Positions 7,227 to 9,439 of a DNA stretch of 9,439 nucleotides are shown one piece after another. Position 1 is the first letter of the stretch. Every line of letters begins with the position of its first letter. The notes under the pieces are model-generated. The model was not told the origin of the DNA. It worked only from the letters and a program-made list of their open reading frames with translations, and did no database searches. Made by a program: the position numbers and the translations under genes. This stretch comes from Actinomycetes bacterium (lineage in GTDB: Bacteria; Actinomycetota; Actinomycetes; Actinomycetales; JAJYRW01), in the NCBI GenBank assembly GCA_021793895.1, contig JAJYRW010000047.1, positions 1 through 9,439 of the forward strand, given 5' to 3'.

Positions 7227-8884
7227 GCCCGCGCCGGGTTGGCACCGGACTAGCCAGCGGGGCTTTGCTGATGGCAATCACTATCGCCTTCAGCCGCATC
7301 ATCGGCTTCGTCCGCTGGCTCGTTTTTTCCTCCACGGTCGGTTCAACCGATATTGGTACGGCATATACGAACGCCAACACGGTTCCCAATGTTTTATACG
7401 AGGTAGCTGCGGGCGGGGCCCTTGCCGGTGCGGTAGTGCCGCTCTTGGCGGGCCCGCTGCTGGCCCGACGGCAATCTGAAGCAAACCAAATCACTTCGGC
7501 CCTCCTTACCTGGGCGCTGACAGTCTTGGTGCCGCTAGCAGCAGTTATGGCACTATTTGCTGGCCCCATTTCGGGACTCATGCAGGTTCCAGGCGAACAG
7601 CAAGACCTCGCGGCGCGCTTACTGGTCGTCTTTGCGCCGCAGGTTATTTTTTATGGGATCGGCATCGTTGTAACAGGCGTACTCCAAGCCCATAAACGGT
7701 TTTTCTGGCCCGTATTTGCACCAATCCTTTCCTCCGTTGTGGTCATTTGTGCTTATCTAGTTTTTGCGCACGAATCCGCGCAACTGGGTGCCGATTCAGT
7801 GGCGGCAACCCGGTCGGCTGTGCTGTGGCTAGGCGGTGGTACGACCGCGGGTGTGGTTGCGATGAGCTTGCCCCTGTTGGTGCCTGGTTGGCGCACCGGA
7901 ATGCGGTTGCGGCTCACCTGGCGCTTCCCCCCGGGGGTGGCGCGCCGAGCTGTTAATTTGGCCAGTGCCGGGGTGGGGGCGCTCTTGGCGCAGCAACTTT
8001 CTGTGGTGGCCACGATGCTTTTGGCAAATAGTTTTGGTGGTGTTGGGGCCCACACCACGTTCTTATACGCCCAAACTGTCTACAACCTGCCCTATGCAGT
8101 GCTGGCGGTGCCGCTGGCCACATCCGCATTCCCGCGGCTGGCGGAATTTGCCCAGGGCGGGGATTGGAAAGGCTACGCCGCCGGGGCAGCGGCTTCCACC
8201 CGCGCAGTGCTGCTGGTTTCTGGTGCGGGAGCAGTGGCGCTGGTCGCAGCAGCTCCAGCTGTCCAAGCGCTGTTCAACTCCCTCGATGCTGGTGTCCCGG
8301 CCGGCCTGGCGCCGGCGCTGGTGTTAATGGCACCGGGGTTATTGGGTTTTGCGATCATCGCCCACGTCACTCGTGTTTTATATGCCGCCGAAGAGGGGCG
8401 TACCGCCATGATCGCCACCTCAACCGGGTGGGTATCGGTGATCATTGCCTCGTGGCTGGCGATCTTATGGCGCACGGATTTTGGCGACAATGCCACAATT
8501 GTCACTGCCCTGGAAGGTCTAGGAATTGGGTCATCGATTGGCATGACCATCGCGGGTGTGCTGCTATTGCTGGGGCTACGCCGCACCGTGGGTGCCCGAG
8601 CGCTTCAGGGACTGGGACGCACAATGGTGACCCTTATCGTGGCGGCCCTCGCAGGGGGAGTTGGTTGGCAGGTGACGCAGTGGACGTTGTCCCAGGCGCC
8701 GTCCATACTCAAAAGCGTTGGAGCCGGTGTGCTGGGTGGAATAGCGGCCATTGCTGTTTTTGCGGTGGTTGTCGCAATTGGCGATCGCAAGGTTTTACGT
8801 GCGGTTCTGCGCCGTGATGTGGCGACACCGAAACAAAATTCAACACAACAGGTAGTTGCAGCAGACGAATCGAAACGTGAGTGA
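7223..8884 (+). CDS. murJ: MurJ/MviN-type lipid II flippase, without pseudokinase domain
   Basis: This is a 553-residue polytopic membrane protein with about 12-14 hydrophobic segments and the MurJ N-terminus: FSRIIGFVR (R25, R31), then TDIGTAY with D43, then [20 protein letters not shown]. MurJ proteins move lipid II across the inner membrane for peptidoglycan synthesis. The arginine pair at PNLLRR in E. coli is replaced here by LYE (58-60). I recall this substitution in actinobacterial homologues as well. The C-terminus ends in a basic cytoplasmic tail of about 30 residues with no kinase-like or FHA-binding domain as in mycobacterial MurJ. The start GTG 7223 overlaps the upstream TGA (GTGA). 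An upstream GTG at 7187 would add 12 residues inside the previous gene and is less likely. It could also flip another lipid-linked glycan. Confidence 0.88.
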   Translation: MSPRRVGTGLASGALLMAITIAFSRIIGFVRWLVFSSTVGSTDIGTAYTNANTVPNVLYEVAAGGALAGAVVPLLAGPLLARRQSEANQITSALLTWALTVLVPLAAVMALFAGPISGLMQVPGEQQDLAARLLVVFAPQVIFYGIGIVVTGVLQAHKRFFWPVFAPILSSVVVICAYLVFAHESAQLGADSVAATRSAVLWLGGGTTAGVVAMSLPLLVPGWRTGMRLRLTWRFPPGVARRAVNLASAGVGALLAQQLSVVATMLLANSFGGVGAHTTFLYAQTVYNLPYAVLAVPLATSAFPRLAEFAQGGDWKGYAAGAAASTRAVLLVSGAGAVALVAAAPAVQALFNSLDAGVPAGLAPALVLMAPGLLGFAIIAHVTRVLYAAEEGRTAMIATSTGWVSVIIASWLAILWRTDFGDNATIVTALEGLGIGSSIGMTIAGVLLLLGLRRTVGARALQGLGRTMVTLIVAALAGGVGWQVTQWTLSQAPSILKSVGAGVLGGIAAIAVFAVVVAIGDRKVLRAVLRRDVATPKQNSTQQVVAADESKRE

Positions 8885-8886
8885 TA

Positions 8887-9439
8887 ATGTCGAAGCCCGT
8901 GGTAGAGCGTAAACGCAAAAAACTTCGGGGGCCGGCTCGAACCGGCACCACGCGACACATTTTCGTAACTGGTGGCGTCGCGTCATCACTGGGTAAAGGC
9001 CTAACCGCATCGAGTTTGGGTCAACTGCTGCGCGCACGCGGTTTGGAAGTGCGCATGCAAAAACTGGATCCGTACATCAACGTGGATCCCGGGAACATGA
9101 ACCCGTTTGAACATGGGGAAGTTTTCATTACGGAGGACGGCGCCGAGACCGATCTCGATATCGGCCACTATGAGCGCTTCCTAGACATCGACCTGGATGC
9201 GGCGGCGAACGTCACGACGGGTCAGGTCTATTCACGCGTAATCGCGCGCGAACGGGCCGGAGAGTTTGACGGCGCGACCGTTCAGGTTATTCCGCACATC
9301 ACAAATGAGATCAAACTGCGCATGCGCGCGCAGGCCGATCCCGACGTTGATGTGATCATCACGGAAATTGGCGGGACTGTTGGCGATATCGAATCGCTTC
9401 CGTTTTTGGAAGCCGCGCGTCAAGTCCGTCACGATTTAG
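8887..9439 (+). CDS. pyrG: CTP synthase, N-terminal part (3' truncated by window)
   Basis: 184 complete codons are present, all in the amidoligase (synthetase) domain, which makes CTP from UTP, ATP and glutamine-derived ammonia. The P-loop is [10 protein letters not shown] at about residues 29-38, with A where V is usual (GGVVSSLGKG). [49 protein letters not shown] and the late [11 protein letters not shown] are all textbook CTP synthase. The glutaminase domain lies outside the window. The protein has about 20 basic extra residues ([18 protein letters not shown]) before the conserved RHIFVTGG. The start is ATG 8887, two bases after the murJ stop. A GTG at 8881 is in frame and overlaps that stop as GTGA. 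Confidence 0.96.
   Translation, partial: MSKPVVERKRKKLRGPARTGTTRHIFVTGGVASSLGKGLTASSLGQLLRARGLEVRMQKLDPYINVDPGNMNPFEHGEVFITEDGAETDLDIGHYERFLDIDLDAAANVTTGQVYSRVIARERAGEFDGATVQVIPHITNEIKLRMRAQADPDVDVIITEIGGTVGDIESLPFLEAARQVRHDL

Noticed and set aside
8164..8817. 217-residue + strand frame inside murJ
   Set aside because: It is rich in Gly, Arg, Cys and Trp, lies entirely within murJ and has no ribosome site or family resemblance.
8931..8946. Short inverted repeat GCCGG/CCGGC near the pyrG start, as a possible pyrG attenuator
   Set aside because: The five-base stem lies within codons, with no U-run or initiation-site G tract. It is expected by chance in GC-rich DNA.

Overview
The window is a dense, single-direction stretch of a GC-rich actinobacterial (Actinomycetota) chromosome. 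All nine genes lie on the + strand, and neighbours overlap by a few bases or are separated by no more than about 60 bases. The gene order matches the conserved actinobacterial block known in Mycobacterium tuberculosis as Rv1692 to Rv1699: HAD phosphatase, small protein, tlyA, nadK, recN, steA, steB, pyrG. Two genes not found in that mycobacterial block, an MraY/WecA-like membrane protein and a MurJ-type flippase, sit between steB and pyrG. MurJ here has no pseudokinase domain, unlike mycobacterial MurJ. The moderate GC and this order suggest an actinomycete outside the mycobacteria, but I cannot name a genus.

Layout. Bases 1-234 hold the C-terminal end of a HAD-IIA phosphatase. Bases 296-484 encode a 62-residue acidic helical protein of unknown function. 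Bases 491-4040 hold tlyA (ribosomal RNA 2'-O-methyltransferase with an S4 domain), nadK (NAD kinase) and recN (SMC-like DNA repair ATPase). tlyA to nadK and nadK to recN are each joined by an ATGA overlap. Bases 4044-6374 hold steA and steB, a membrane-anchored pair tied to cell-envelope and septum functions in Corynebacterium. Bases 6375-7226 encode a shortened MraY/WecA-like protein, and 7223-8884 a MurJ-type flippase overlapping it by GTGA. pyrG (CTP synthase) starts at 8887 and runs off the window end.

How the genes fit together. The first half is housekeeping: rRNA modification, NADP supply and break repair. The second half looks like an envelope module. It has a division-associated complex (SteA/SteB), a protein related to the enzymes that load sugar-phosphate onto polyprenyl phosphate, and a flippase of the type that moves lipid-linked precursors across the membrane. 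pyrG, which makes CTP for lipid and nucleotide metabolism, follows. Apart from ribosome binding sites I found no convincing promoter, terminator, RNA gene, mobile element or CRISPR array. No stretch longer than about 61 bases lacks a gene. The most promising lead is the uncharacterised MraY-like protein and its coupling to SteA/SteB and MurJ.
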